In this document: one piece after another, positions 1-7,928 of the stretch | Numbering within the stretch: the first letter of the stretch is position 1 | How the letters are laid out: each line of letters opens with the position of its first letter | From: Paragemmobacter ruber | Lineage (GTDB): Bacteria; Pseudomonadota; Alphaproteobacteria; Rhodobacterales; Rhodobacteraceae | Direction: 5' to 3' | DNA: 64,000 nt | Assembly (NCBI RefSeq): GCF_009908315.1 | Contig: NZ_JAAATW010000001.1 | Span: 1,364,001 to 1,428,000, forward strand | Notes under the pieces: model-generated | Told to the model about the DNA's origin: nothing | The model's database searches: none | The model's input: the letters and a program-made list of their open reading frames with translations, nothing else | Position numbers and translations under genes: made by a program

Positions 1-152
1 GGGATGCGCGCGGGATCAAGCCGGACGGCGGCGGCGGTGACAGGGCCGGCGAGGGGGCCGCGGCCCACCTCATCCACGCCCACGACGACCGACAGGCCGC
101 GGGCTTGGGCGGCGGTCTCGAACGTGAAATCGGGGCGGGTTTTCGTGGCCAT
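1..152 (-). CDS. rnhB: Ribonuclease HII, N-terminal part (cut by window edge)
   Basis: The first 50 codons of a minus-strand gene begin at the ATG at 152-150 and run off the left edge. The translation contains [17 protein letters not shown], the conserved N-terminal block of RNase HII, whose first Asp (in GVDE) and following Glu are metal-binding active-site residues. The enzyme cleaves the RNA strand of RNA-DNA hybrids and removes ribonucleotides misincorporated in DNA; it is cytoplasmic. The rest of the gene, including the later catalytic Asp residues, is outside the window. Recognition is secure because the motif is nearly invariant. Confidence 0.9.
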   Translation of the reverse strand, partial: MATKTRPDFTFETAAQARGLSVVVGVDEVGRGPLAGPVTAAAVRLDPARI

Positions 153-294
153 GACCTTGGCCTAGCGGAAGGGTTGGCCGCGGGAAAGCGGGAAAAAGGG
201 TGGGGATGGAGGCTGCTCACCCCTCCACCCCCGAAGTGGGCGCGGTCAGGGCAGACCGCCGCGCCCGAACGGGCCCCCTTGATCGCTACTGCGA

Positions 295-840
295 TCAGTA
301 GCGGGCGCCCGCCACCCGGAAGCCTGCATCGCGCAGGCATTGATCCGAGTAGATGCGATCATTGCGCCCGTAGATGCGGGCGGTGCGGGCGCAGTATTCC
401 GGCAGGCGGAAGTTGAAGCCCTGTTCGCGCAGGCAGCTTTCGCCATAGACGGTGGCAGTGCCGGAATTGCCCGCAATTTCAATGGCGCAGACCGAAGGCA
501 CGCGCGGGTGGCGCGTGGGTTGGGGTTGATGGTGGGGATAGGGATAGGGATCGTGATAGTGCTGCGCGCGGGCGCGTTCGCGTTCGCGTTTCTGCTTTGC
601 CTCGTTCGCGATGATGCCCACGATGGCCAAGGCGGCCAAGGCCTTGGCCAGATCATCGCCATCGGCCCGGGCCGGCACGGCGGTCGAGGCCAGAAGGCCC
701 AGCGCCGTGGCCCCGGCGGCGACGATGGCCACGAGGCGGCGGCTGATGCTGCGGGCGTCGCGCCCGCTGGCGCGGGGCAGGTTGCGGGTGATGACCATGG
801 TTTCGGCCAGTGTTTCAGAGCGGTGCCCGGTGCTTGGCAT
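295..840 (-). CDS. Secreted cysteine-containing protein, unknown function
   Basis: 181 codons, ATG at 840 preceded by a good AGGAGG site about 8 bases upstream. The N-terminus is polar and basic to about residue 36, then a hydrophobic segment (VAIVAAGATALGLLASTAV) ends near ARA-D, consistent with a signal peptide or a single anchor. A basic His/Pro/Tyr-rich linker follows (about 85-110, with a YHDPYPYPHHQPQ-like run). The C-terminal third holds four Cys in spaced positions (VC, SC, YC, QC) in a compact Tyr/Arg-rich domain, which suggests two disulphides in the periplasm. I do not recognise the family. An alternative start is the ATG at 798, but it has a weaker ribosome site. Confidence 0.75.
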   Translation of the reverse strand: MPSTGHRSETLAETMVITRNLPRASGRDARSISRRLVAIVAAGATALGLLASTAVPARADGDDLAKALAALAIVGIIANEAKQKRERERARAQHYHDPYPYPHHQPQPTRHPRVPSVCAIEIAGNSGTATVYGESCLREQGFNFRLPEYCARTARIYGRNDRIYSDQCLRDAGFRVAGARY

Positions 841-1084
841 GGTGGCCTCCTGTCAGGGTTTGGTCGCAGTCTTGGGTGTTTCTGCTGTGATTCTGTGGGG
901 TTGGCCGGGATGTGCATCCATGGCCCGTTCACTGCGGACAGGGTGCCAGGACGGGGGGTGGACAGGCAATAACGCGGGTTTGTTATCGGATATCAGCGCT
1001 TTCGCGCGGGGCGTCGGGGCCAATGTCATTGCCTAGCGCGCGGGGGGCGGGCAATGTGCGGGGCGTGAACGAAGGGGACATTCG

Positions 1085-1375
1085 ATGACACGCCTATTCC
1101 TTGCTGCGGCGCTGCTGCTGGCCCTGGGCGGGCAGGCCTTTGCCGAATGCTATGCCGATTACAAGGCGAAGCAGGACGATCCCCTGCGCCTGCATTATGG
1201 CGTGGCGCAGGTCAGCGATGCGGCCTGTGCGGGCGGGCCGGGGGCAGCGGCGGGCGAGTTGGCGCCGCGCCTTGCATCGGGCGGATGGACGCTGTTGAAC
1301 GTGCTTTCGGTGTTCGGGCCGGAGGGATTGGGCGAAAGGAGATCGAGTGCAGGAGAATACTTCCTCCGCTTCTGA
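1085..1375 (+). CDS. Small secreted protein, unknown function
   Basis: 96 codons with a clear signal peptide (MTRLFLAAALLLALGGQAFA, cleavage after AFA) and a mature part of about 76 residues that begins ECYADYKAKQDDPLRLHYG and holds two Cys (residues 22 and 48), so a single disulphide is likely. A GAAGGGG ribosome site lies just upstream of the ATG. The 3' end overlaps the next gene by 29 bases, so the two are probably translated together. The mature protein is predicted to be periplasmic. I do not know its function; the pairing with a membrane regulator-like protein may be meaningful. Confidence 0.75.
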   Translation: MTRLFLAAALLLALGGQAFAECYADYKAKQDDPLRLHYGVAQVSDAACAGGPGAAAGELAPRLASGGWTLLNVLSVFGPEGLGERRSSAGEYFLRF

Positions 1376-2051
1376 CAGCCTGAGGGCGGGCAACCGGGTG
1401 GTTGCCGGGGGGATCGCGGCCATCGTGCTGATCCTGCTGGCGGCGGCGGTGTTTCTGTTCGTGAACCTGCCGGATGCCAATGCGTTCAACGCCAAGGTGG
1501 AACGGCTGTTCGTCGAGAATGACGACCTGACCAGTTTCGCCGACATCAAGCTGTTGGAAATACTGGCACAATCGGGGACGGCCTTTTCCGAGGTGCTGGC
1601 GTCCTATCGCATGGTGATCTTTGTGCTGCTGGTGTTTGCGACGGCGCTTCTGCTGGCGGCGCTGGTGTTTCTGGTGACGATCATCGCGTTGAACCGGCGC
1701 ATTTCGGCGATCCAGCGGTCGGGGATACAGGTGGCGAGCCTGCTGATCAGCCGCGAGGGGCGGGCGGTGTATATCAACGACATGGAGTTCCAGCTGACCG
1801 AAGCCGCGCTGGAAACCATGGCGGTTCTGGCCGAGGCGCGGATGGATGACGAGGTGCTGACCGGCGCGCAGATCGAGGCGGTGATTTCGGGCCGGAACGA
1901 AGCCGATTGCGACGAAGCCGCCGGGGCGACGCGGGTGAAGCGGTTGCGCGATGCGCTGGGCAACCAGCTGGTGAGCGAATTGCTGGTCAAGACGATCGCG
2001 CGGCGGGGCTATGTGCTGGCGGTGGGCAAGGACAAGATCCGCATGGTCTAA
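1347..2051 (+). CDS. Membrane protein with C-terminal winged-helix-like domain
   Basis: 234 codons from a GTG start with AAGGAG six bases upstream, lying inside the end of the preceding gene. Two membrane segments are visible (about 18-40 and 88-115) enclosing a periplasmic loop of about 45 residues. The part after TM2 (137-228) resembles the OmpR/PhoB effector fold: a beta entry (AVYINDMEFQLTEAALE), helices, then RVKRLRDALG and TIARRGYVLAV, the latter like the wing of response-regulator DNA-binding domains. The topology would place the domain in the cytoplasm, the reverse of ToxR, which has it at the N-terminus. DNA binding is inference; the domain may have become a protein-protein module. 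Confidence 0.7.
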   Translation: MQENTSSASDSLRAGNRVVAGGIAAIVLILLAAAVFLFVNLPDANAFNAKVERLFVENDDLTSFADIKLLEILAQSGTAFSEVLASYRMVIFVLLVFATALLLAALVFLVTIIALNRRISAIQRSGIQVASLLISREGRAVYINDMEFQLTEAALETMAVLAEARMDDEVLTGAQIEAVISGRNEADCDEAAGATRVKRLRDALGNQLVSELLVKTIARRGYVLAVGKDKIRMV

Positions 2052-2136
2052 GTGCCTGAGGGCGCTGGATTTACTGTTGGTTTTTGGGGCGTGGAGGCGT
2101 GCAACAACGGGTGCAGCACGCCAGTGCAGCGCGGCG

Positions 2137-2154
2137 TGCATACGCGCGTATGCA
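2137..2154. repeat. Perfect 18-bp palindrome of alternating pyrimidine-purine
   Basis: TGCATACGCGCGTATGCA reads the same on both strands, and the alternation of pyrimidine and purine extends from 2135 to 2155. It lies between two convergent genes. It could be a regulator site, a cruciform or Z-DNA-prone element, or part of a terminator; no T-run follows on either strand. Confidence 0.6.
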
Positions 2155-2196
2155 TCATTGGGCGTTAACCACGATGTGGCGAATCGTTTCGGCCCG

Positions 2197-2661
2197 TCAG
2201 AGGAAGCCGATCCAGCGCCCGGCAAGAAGGGTGGACACCCACAGCAGCGCCGAGAGCGCGGCCATCAGGCGCAGCGCGGGGGTGGGGGCGCCGCCTGCCA
2301 TCACCTGCACCCAGGCGGCAGAGCGGGTGACGAGGGCCGCGTTCAGGAGGGCGGCGGCGAAGAGCGCCAGCTTGATGCGGAAGGCGGCGTTGCCTGCGTA
2401 TTCCGTGGGGTTGGCGGTGAAGAGGACAAGGCCCGTGGTCGCCGCCAGTGCCATGCCCGCCAGCGCCATGCCGCGCAGGATGGGCGCGATGGCGATGATG
2501 GGCGTGCGCGGGAAGGCCCCGGCAAGGCGCAGGTCGAGGGGCAGGATGGCCCCGATCAGAAGCGCGATGCCGAGGATATGGCTGGCATTGACCAGAAGGT
2601 AAGCCGTCCCCGATCCGCGTAGGAGCGCGGCAATCGGGGAAGCGGCCAGTGCATCGAGCAT
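2197..2661 (-). CDS. Four-helix membrane protein, DUF6644-like
   Basis: 154 codons, four hydrophobic segments (about 25-45, 55-80, 92-112, 128-150) with short loops and little soluble sequence. The ATG overlaps the stop of the upstream DUF6152 gene (TGATG), so the two are translationally coupled. In Rhodobacteraceae and related groups DUF6644 membrane proteins usually sit next to DUF6152 secreted proteins; the pairing here is what supports the name. Function is unknown. His and Asn near residue 25-28 (LLVNASHILG) sit inside the first membrane helix, which might bind a metal or haem, but that is speculation. Confidence 0.7.
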   Translation of the reverse strand: MLDALAASPIAALLRGSGTAYLLVNASHILGIALLIGAILPLDLRLAGAFPRTPIIAIAPILRGMALAGMALAATTGLVLFTANPTEYAGNAAFRIKLALFAAALLNAALVTRSAAWVQVMAGGAPTPALRLMAALSALLWVSTLLAGRWIGFL

Positions 2662-3056
2662 CAGGCGTCGATGCGTTCGGGGTAGAAGTCGTAATTCGTG
2701 CCGGCAAGCGTGATGCGGACGGCCTTCATCACCCGTTCCTCCGGGTTAAGCGAGCGGTTCCCGAGGATGGTGACGGCATCGCCCGGCTGCGCCGTGCCTT
2801 CGACAAAGCCCGCGCGGCTGGTGCGGCCGGGATTGCCCAGTTCGATCACCCATTCGCGGCCTTCGGCATCCGTGACGGTGAGTTCGGGGTGCGGAGGGTT
2901 GAGCGAGATGGCGGTGATGGTGGCTTCCATCACCACTTCCTCGGATTCCGCCCAGGACCAGCCGTGATGGGCCATGGCGGGCATGGCCAGCGTCACCGAC
3001 GAGGCGGCCAGCGCCGAGGTGAGGAGGAGAACGCGAAAGGATGCGGGTTTCTTCAT
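2661..3056 (-). CDS. DUF6152 family secreted protein
   Basis: 131 codons from the ATG at 3056, chosen because AGGAG lies upstream and the protein then begins MKKPASF, a normal signal peptide (cleaved after MAMA, leaving HHGWSW). The mature N-terminal His-His-Gly-Trp-Ser-Trp motif is typical of DUF6152 and could bind a metal such as copper. The rest is a small beta-rich OB-like domain (EATITAISLNPPHPELTVTD, GDAVTILGNRSLNP). It is coupled to the DUF6644-like membrane gene. Family recognition is good; the biochemical role is unknown. A longer frame to 3143 has no ribosome site. Confidence 0.8.
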   Translation of the reverse strand: MKKPASFRVLLLTSALAASSVTLAMPAMAHHGWSWAESEEVVMEATITAISLNPPHPELTVTDAEGREWVIELGNPGRTSRAGFVEGTAQPGDAVTILGNRSLNPEERVMKAVRITLAGTNYDFYPERIDA

Positions 3057-3214
3057 CGGAAAACTCCTGTCTTTGCAATCTTCATGGGCCACATGGTTGC
3101 CAAGGGGGGCGATGACAGGGAAATCACCGGGTGGTGAGCGCACCCTTTTGTTACCGCTTTGACATGATCCAACGCTAGGGCGTGGGCCGTGCAGACAGCG
3201 GGTACAGTCGGGGC

Positions 3215-3243
3215 TTGCGTGGGGGGGGGTATGCCCCTAAATA
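3215..3243 (+). promoter_or_regulatory. Possible promoter of the carboxynorspermidine operon
   Basis: TTGCGT and TAAATA are separated by 17 bases that include a run of nine G. They lie 40 bases before the nspC ATG. The match to the sigma-70 consensus is moderate only. Confidence 0.3.
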
Positions 3244-3282
3244 CGCGCGCTCTTGTTTCCCTTTGGCCCCGGGGGGTTTCGG

Positions 3283-4377
3283 ATGATCCAGACACCGTTC
3301 TATCTGATCGACCGCGCGAAGCTGGCGCGGAACATGGCCATCATGGATGAGCTGCGGGACGGGTCGGGGGCGAAGGTCCTGCTGGCGCTGAAATGCTTTG
3401 CGACCTGGCCCGTGTTCGACCAGATGCGGGCGCATATGGACGGGACGACGTCATCGTCCCTTTATGAATTGCGGCTGGGGCGCGAGAAGTTCGGCAAGGA
3501 GACGCACGCCTATTCGGTGGCCTGGGCCGAGAATGAGGTGGCCGAGGCGGTGGGCTATGCCGACAAGATCATCTTCAATTCCGTGGGCCAGTTGGAGCGG
3601 TTCGACAACCAGTCGGCCAGCATCGCGCGGGGGCTGCGGCTGAACCCGCGGTTTTCGACATCCGGCTTCGATCTGGCCGATCCGGCACGGCCGTTCTCGC
3701 GTCTGGGCGAATGGGATGCGGGCAAGATCGAGCGCGTGATGGACCGGGTGACTGGCTTCATGATCCATTACAATTGCGAGAACGGCGATTTCGATCTGTT
3801 CGACCGGCAGTTGACGCGGATCGAAGAGGAATTCGGCGGCCTGCTGGCGCGGCTGAAATGGGTGAGCCTTGGCGGCGGCATCCATTTCACGGGCGAGGGC
3901 TATCCGGTGGCGAAGCTGGCGGCGCGGCTGCGCGCGTTCTCGGACCGGTTCGGGGTGCAGGTCTATCTGGAACCGGGCGAGGCGGCGATCACGGGGGCGG
4001 CGTCGCTGGAGGTGACGGTGCTGGATGTGATGAACAACGGCAAGGATCTGGCGATCGTCGATTCCTCGGTCGAGGCGCATATGCTGGATCTGCTGATCTA
4101 CCGCATCTCAGGGAAGATGGAGGTGGCGGGGGATCATCCTTACATGATCTGCGGCAAGTCCTGCCTGGCCGGGGATGTGTTCGGCGAGTTCAACTTTCCC
4201 GCGCCGTTGAATGTGGGCGACCGGCTGAGCATCGCGGATGCGGCGGGTTACACGATGGTCAAGAAGAACTGGTTCAACGGGGTGAAGATGCCGAGCATCG
4301 TCATCAAGGAGTTGGACGGGTCGATGACCGTGGCGCGCGAATTCGGCTATACCGATTTCGCGGGGAACCTTGGCTGA
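3283..4377 (+). CDS. nspC: Carboxynorspermidine decarboxylase
   Basis: 364 codons from the ATG at 3283; an in-frame TTG at 3253 would add ten residues but has no ribosome site. The protein is a fold-type III PLP enzyme: VLLALKCFA carries the Schiff-base lysine (Lys37), SLGGGIHF and YLEPGEAA are the phosphate-binding and PLP-anchoring loops, and CLAGDVFG holds the conserved Cys-x-x-x-Asp of this decarboxylase group. It converts carboxyspermidine or carboxynorspermidine to spermidine or norspermidine. It is followed 42 bases later by the dehydrogenase that makes its substrate, so the two form the complete late part of this polyamine route. Confidence 0.93.
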   Translation: MIQTPFYLIDRAKLARNMAIMDELRDGSGAKVLLALKCFATWPVFDQMRAHMDGTTSSSLYELRLGREKFGKETHAYSVAWAENEVAEAVGYADKIIFNSVGQLERFDNQSASIARGLRLNPRFSTSGFDLADPARPFSRLGEWDAGKIERVMDRVTGFMIHYNCENGDFDLFDRQLTRIEEEFGGLLARLKWVSLGGGIHFTGEGYPVAKLAARLRAFSDRFGVQVYLEPGEAAITGAASLEVTVLDVMNNGKDLAIVDSSVEAHMLDLLIYRISGKMEVAGDHPYMICGKSCLAGDVFGEFNFPAPLNVGDRLSIADAAGYTMVKKNWFNGVKMPSIVIKELDGSMTVAREFGYTDFAGNLG

Positions 4378-4419
4378 TACTGCCGGATCATCCGGCCCTT
4401 TTGACGGGGGTGTTTTCGC

Positions 4420-5658
4420 ATGAAACGCAACGTGTTGATCATCGGCGCAGGCGGCGTGGCGCAGGTCGTGGCGCATAAATGCGCGCAGGCCAATGACCGG
4501 CTGGGCGATCTGCATATCGCGTCGCGGCGGGTGGAGAAGTGCGAGGCGATCATCGCATCGGTGCAAAAGAAGGGCGCGATGAAGGTGCCGGGCGTCTTTG
4601 CCGCCCATGCGGTGGATGCGATGGATACGGCCGCCGTGGCGGCGCTGATCCGCAAGCTGGGCGTGGAGATCGTCATCAACGTGGGATCTGCCTTCGTGAA
4701 CATGCCGGTGCTGGAGGCCTGTATCGAGACGGGCGTGGCCTATATGGACACGGCCATTCACGAAGACCCGGGCAAGATCTGCGAGACGCCGCCGTGGTAT
4801 GGCAATTACGAATGGAAGCGGCGGGAGCGGTGCAAGGCGGCGGGGGTCACGGCGATCCTTGGCGTGGGGTTTGATCCCGGTGTCGTCAACGCATGGGCGC
4901 GGGTGGCGGAGGAGGAGTTCCTCGACACGATCACGAGCATCGACATCGTGGACATCAATGCCGGGTCGCACGGCAAGTATTTTGCGACGAATTTCGATCC
5001 CGAGATCAATTTCCGCGAATTCACGGGGACGGTCTACAGCTGGCAGAACGGGGGCTGGCAGTCGAACAGGATGTTCGAGGTGGGCCAGACCTGGGATATG
5101 CCGGTGGTGGGGCCGCAGAAGGCCTATCTGACCGGGCATGACGAGGTGCATTCGCTGTCGGCGCGCTATCCCGGGGCGGATGTGCGGTTCTGGATGGGGT
5201 TTGGCGACCATTACATCAACGTGTTCACGGTGCTGAAGAACCTTGGTCTTCTGTCGGAGAAGCCCGTGCGGACGGCGGAGGGGCTGGAGGTGGTGCCGCT
5301 GAAGGTGGTGAAGGCGGTGCTGCCCGATCCGGCCTCGCTGGCGCCGGGGTATACGGGGAAGACCTGCATCGCGACGATCGCGCGGGGGGTGAAGGATGGC
5401 AAGCCTGCCGAGGTCATGCTGTATAACGTGGCCGATCACGCCGAGGCCTTTGCCGAGGTCGGGTCGCAGGGGATTTCCTATACCGCCGGGGTGCCCCCCG
5501 TTGCCGCCGCGCTGCTGGTGGCGGACGGGGTCTGGGATGTGGGGACGATGGTGAATGTCGAGGAGCTGGACCCCCGGCCCTTCATGAACCTGCTGAACGG
5601 GATGGGCCTGCCGAACCGGGTGAAGAACGCATCGGGCGACCGGGAACTGGCGTTCTGA
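4420..5658 (+). CDS. Carboxynorspermidine synthase (saccharopine dehydrogenase family)
   Basis: 412 codons, ATG preceded by GGGGGTG. The N-terminus has a Rossmann nucleotide-binding motif (VLIIGAGGVAQVVAHK). The overall sequence is that of the Lys9-like family in which carboxynorspermidine dehydrogenase (CANSDH) belongs. It condenses aspartate beta-semialdehyde with putrescine or diaminopropane, using NADPH, to form the carboxy-polyamine that NspC decarboxylates. The position immediately after nspC makes this assignment much more likely than saccharopine dehydrogenase. The C-terminal GMGLPNRVKNASGDRELAF end is intact and the length is normal. Confidence 0.9.
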   Translation: MKRNVLIIGAGGVAQVVAHKCAQANDRLGDLHIASRRVEKCEAIIASVQKKGAMKVPGVFAAHAVDAMDTAAVAALIRKLGVEIVINVGSAFVNMPVLEACIETGVAYMDTAIHEDPGKICETPPWYGNYEWKRRERCKAAGVTAILGVGFDPGVVNAWARVAEEEFLDTITSIDIVDINAGSHGKYFATNFDPEINFREFTGTVYSWQNGGWQSNRMFEVGQTWDMPVVGPQKAYLTGHDEVHSLSARYPGADVRFWMGFGDHYINVFTVLKNLGLLSEKPVRTAEGLEVVPLKVVKAVLPDPASLAPGYTGKTCIATIARGVKDGKPAEVMLYNVADHAEAFAEVGSQGISYTAGVPPVAAALLVADGVWDVGTMVNVEELDPRPFMNLLNGMGLPNRVKNASGDRELAF

Positions 5659-5673
5659 GAGGGGGACGCCCTG

Positions 5674-5703
5674 CGTAGGATGGGCAGGACTGCCCATCCT
5701 ACG
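5674..5703. repeat. Perfect 14-bp inverted repeat with 2-base loop
   Basis: Arms CGTAGGATGGGCAG and CTGCCCATCCTACG flank GA, 15 bases after the preceding stop codon. No T-run follows, so it is a weak intrinsic terminator candidate. It looks like the GTAGG-TGGGC-type palindromic repeats scattered between genes in many proteobacteria. Confidence 0.7.
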
Positions 5704-5740
5704 GGGTGCATCCTTACGGGCAGCGGGAAAGGGGCGGCGG

Positions 5741-6646
5741 GTGGTTGAGCGGTTGGCGGATGCCGAGGCGGCGTTCCGGCGCTATGAGGCGGTGCGGGCG
5801 CGGCTGCCTGCGGCGCGGTTTCCGGCGGCCCCGGTCTTTGCGCGCGATCTGGGCGAGGTGGCAGATCGCTGGGAGGGGTTCGTGCTGGATGCCTATGGCG
5901 TGCTGAACGTGGGCGAGACGCCCATTCCCGGCGCGGTGGCGCGGATGGCCGCGTTGCGCGCGCAGGGCAAGCGGCTGTGCGTGCTGACCAATGCGGCGAG
6001 CTATGGTCGGGCGGAGGCCCTGGCCAAGTATCGACGGCTGGGGTTCGATTTCACAGCAGAGGAGGTGGTGTCGAGCCGCGATGTTGCGATGGCGCGCATC
6101 GGGGCCTTGATGCCGGGGGCGCATTGGGCGGCGATCGCGGCGGCGGGCGACAGATTTGCCGATGTCCCCGGGCGGGCGGGGGATGCGGTGGCGGATCCCG
6201 GCCTGTTCGATGGGGCGGATGGGGTGTTGTTCCTGTCATCGCAGCGCTGGACGGCGGCCTTGCAGGCGCGGCTGATCGCGGCGCTGGCGCGGCGGCCCGT
6301 TCCGGTGGTGGTGGCCAATCCCGATCTGGTGGCGCCGGTCGAAGACGGGCTGTCGCAGGAGCCGGGGCTGTTTGCGCATGATCTGATGGATCAGGTCGGG
6401 GTGGCGGTGCATTGGTTCGGCAAGCCCTTTGGCGAAGGCTTTGCCGATGTCTGCGCGCGGATGGACATGGCGCCGGAGCAGTTGGCCATGGTGGGGGACA
6501 CGCTGCATACCGATGTGCTGGGGGGCCGGGCGGCGGGCATGGGGGCGGTGCTGGTGGCCGATCACGGGCTGTTCGCGGGGCGCGATGTGCGGGGCTATAT
6601 CGCGCGGTCGGGGATCGTGCCGGATGCGGTGGTGGCGACGACCTAG
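5741..6646 (+). CDS. HAD-superfamily class IIA hydrolase (TIGR01459-like)
   Basis: 301 codons from a GTG start with AAAGGGG upstream. Motif I is DAYGVL (residues about 47-52; the first Asp is the nucleophile in HAD enzymes), motif II is VLTNAA, and the C-terminal motif (GKPFGEGF then MVGDTLHTDVLGG) supplies the Lys and the acidic Mg-binding pair. The layout, with a cap between motifs II and III, is that of NagD-like phosphatases. TIGR01459 proteins are common in alphaproteobacteria but have no agreed substrate. It follows the carboxynorspermidine genes after a hairpin, so it is not clearly in the same operon. Confidence 0.85.
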   Translation: MVERLADAEAAFRRYEAVRARLPAARFPAAPVFARDLGEVADRWEGFVLDAYGVLNVGETPIPGAVARMAALRAQGKRLCVLTNAASYGRAEALAKYRRLGFDFTAEEVVSSRDVAMARIGALMPGAHWAAIAAAGDRFADVPGRAGDAVADPGLFDGADGVLFLSSQRWTAALQARLIAALARRPVPVVVANPDLVAPVEDGLSQEPGLFAHDLMDQVGVAVHWFGKPFGEGFADVCARMDMAPEQLAMVGDTLHTDVLGGRAAGMGAVLVADHGLFAGRDVRGYIARSGIVPDAVVATT

Positions 6647-6657
6647 CGCCCCCTTTC

Positions 6658-6816
6658 CTAGCGACCCTGCGTCAGAAGGTAGAGGATCGCCAGCGCGGCG
6701 CCCCCGGTCACGGCAGAGGAGCCGAGCCAGAAAGCGAGACCCACGAGCTTTGGCAAGAGCCGCAGCGCGACAAGCGCCGCGAAGAGAAGGGTGCCGATGC
6801 CGATCAGAAATCCCAT
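6658..6816 (-). CDS. Small two-helix membrane protein, unknown
   Basis: A 52-residue frame starts at the ATG at 6816 and ends in TAG at 6658. It reads as two hydrophobic helices (about 3-22 and 27-48) joined by a short LLPKL turn and ends LLTQGR. An AGAGGG-like ribosome site precedes the ATG. The composition (Leu, Ala, Gly, with one Lys and two Arg) is that of a real small inner-membrane protein. It is convergent with the HAD gene, with 11 bases between the stops. No family recognised. Confidence 0.6.
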   Translation of the reverse strand: MGFLIGIGTLLFAALVALRLLPKLVGLAFWLGSSAVTGGAALAILYLLTQGR

Positions 6817-6916
6817 GACCACCCTCTGCCCGATGCGGAGCGCCCTTGTCGAGGCGCGGGTCGCGTGGTGGCGGTGTTTTGCCGGGGTCGCGACGGGATG
6901 GGGGGGGAGGTGTGGG

Positions 6917-6992
6917 TGGTGAGCCGGACAGGATTCGAACCTGTGACCCGCTGATTAAAAGTCAGCTGCTCTACCAACTGAGCTACCGGCCC
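6917..6992 (-). tRNA. tRNA-Lys (TTT)
   Basis: The reverse complement folds as a full cloverleaf of 76 bases: acceptor GGGCCGG pairs with CCGGCTC (one G-T), D-arm GCTC-AGTTGGTA-GAGC, anticodon loop CTTTTAA with TTT, T-arm with GGTTCGAATCC. A73 and an encoded CCA end the gene at 6917. It is a single tRNA gene, divergent from dapF. Confidence 0.96.
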
Positions 6993-7088
6993 CACGAGCG
7001 CGGTGATTAGTGGCGACGCGCGGGGGGGTCAAGGGCAAAAAAAGCGCGGGTCTGGATAAATCCCTGCCCCGGGCGTATATGGGCAGGC

Positions 7089-7928
7089 ATGTTGGAAACG
7101 CGGCCCCCCGGTGGCCTGGCCTTCATGAAAATGCATGGGCTTGGCAATGACTTCGTCGTGATCGACTCGCGCGGGCGCGGGGCGGTGGTGACGCCTGCGC
7201 TGGCGCGGGCGCTGGGCGATCGGAACCGGGGTGTGGGATTCGATCAACTGGCAGAGATCCGCGATGCGGTGGGCGCGGATTTCGCGCTGGATTTCTGGAA
7301 CAGTGACGGGACGCAGGCCGGGGCCTGCGGCAATGCCACGCGCTGCGTGTCGGACTTTGTGATGCGCGAGACCGGGCGGCAGGCGGTGACGCTGGTCACG
7401 GCGCGGGGCGGGTTGGCGGCGGTGCGGCGCGGGGATGGGCTGGTGTCGGTGAACATGGGGCCGCCGGTGCTGGACTGGCGCGAGGTGCCGCTGGCGCGGG
7501 AGGTTGACCTGCTGCATCTGCCGCTGGCGGGCGATCCGGTGGCGGTGGGGATGGGCAACCCCCATGCGGTGTTCTTCGTGCCGGATGCGGACGCGGTGGA
7601 TGTGGCCGGATGGGGCGCGCGGGTGGAGCATGACCCGCTGTTCCCGGCGCGGACGAATGTGGAGTTTGCGTCGGTGGTTGGCCCCGACCATCTGCGGATG
7701 CGGGTGTGGGAGCGGGGGACGGGGATCACGCTGGCCTGCGGTTCGGGGGCCTGTGCCACGGCGGTGGCGGCGCATCAGCGGAGGCTGACGGGGCGGCGCA
7801 TGGTGATGGATGTGGATGGCGGGCGGCTGGAGCTGGACTGGCGCGACGACGGCGTGTGGATGACCGGGCCGGTGGCGCATGTGTTTGACGGCTGGCTAAG
7901 CCCGGATTTCGTGGCGGCTGCCCGATGA
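7089..7928 (+). CDS. dapF: Diaminopimelate epimerase
   Basis: 279 codons. DapF interconverts LL- and meso-diaminopimelate in the lysine and peptidoglycan pathway, in the cytoplasm. Both catalytic cysteines are present: Cys80 in GACGNATRC and Cys217 in [18 protein letters not shown] near the N-terminus and MGNPHAVFF in the middle are further signature blocks. The length is normal for the family. The stop codon overlaps the start of mtaB (ATGA), so the two genes are coupled, an arrangement common in Rhodobacteraceae. Confidence 0.96.
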   Translation: MLETRPPGGLAFMKMHGLGNDFVVIDSRGRGAVVTPALARALGDRNRGVGFDQLAEIRDAVGADFALDFWNSDGTQAGACGNATRCVSDFVMRETGRQAVTLVTARGGLAAVRRGDGLVSVNMGPPVLDWREVPLAREVDLLHLPLAGDPVAVGMGNPHAVFFVPDADAVDVAGWGARVEHDPLFPARTNVEFASVVGPDHLRMRVWERGTGITLACGSGACATAVAAHQRRLTGRRMVMDVDGGRLELDWRDDGVWMTGPVAHVFDGWLSPDFVAAAR

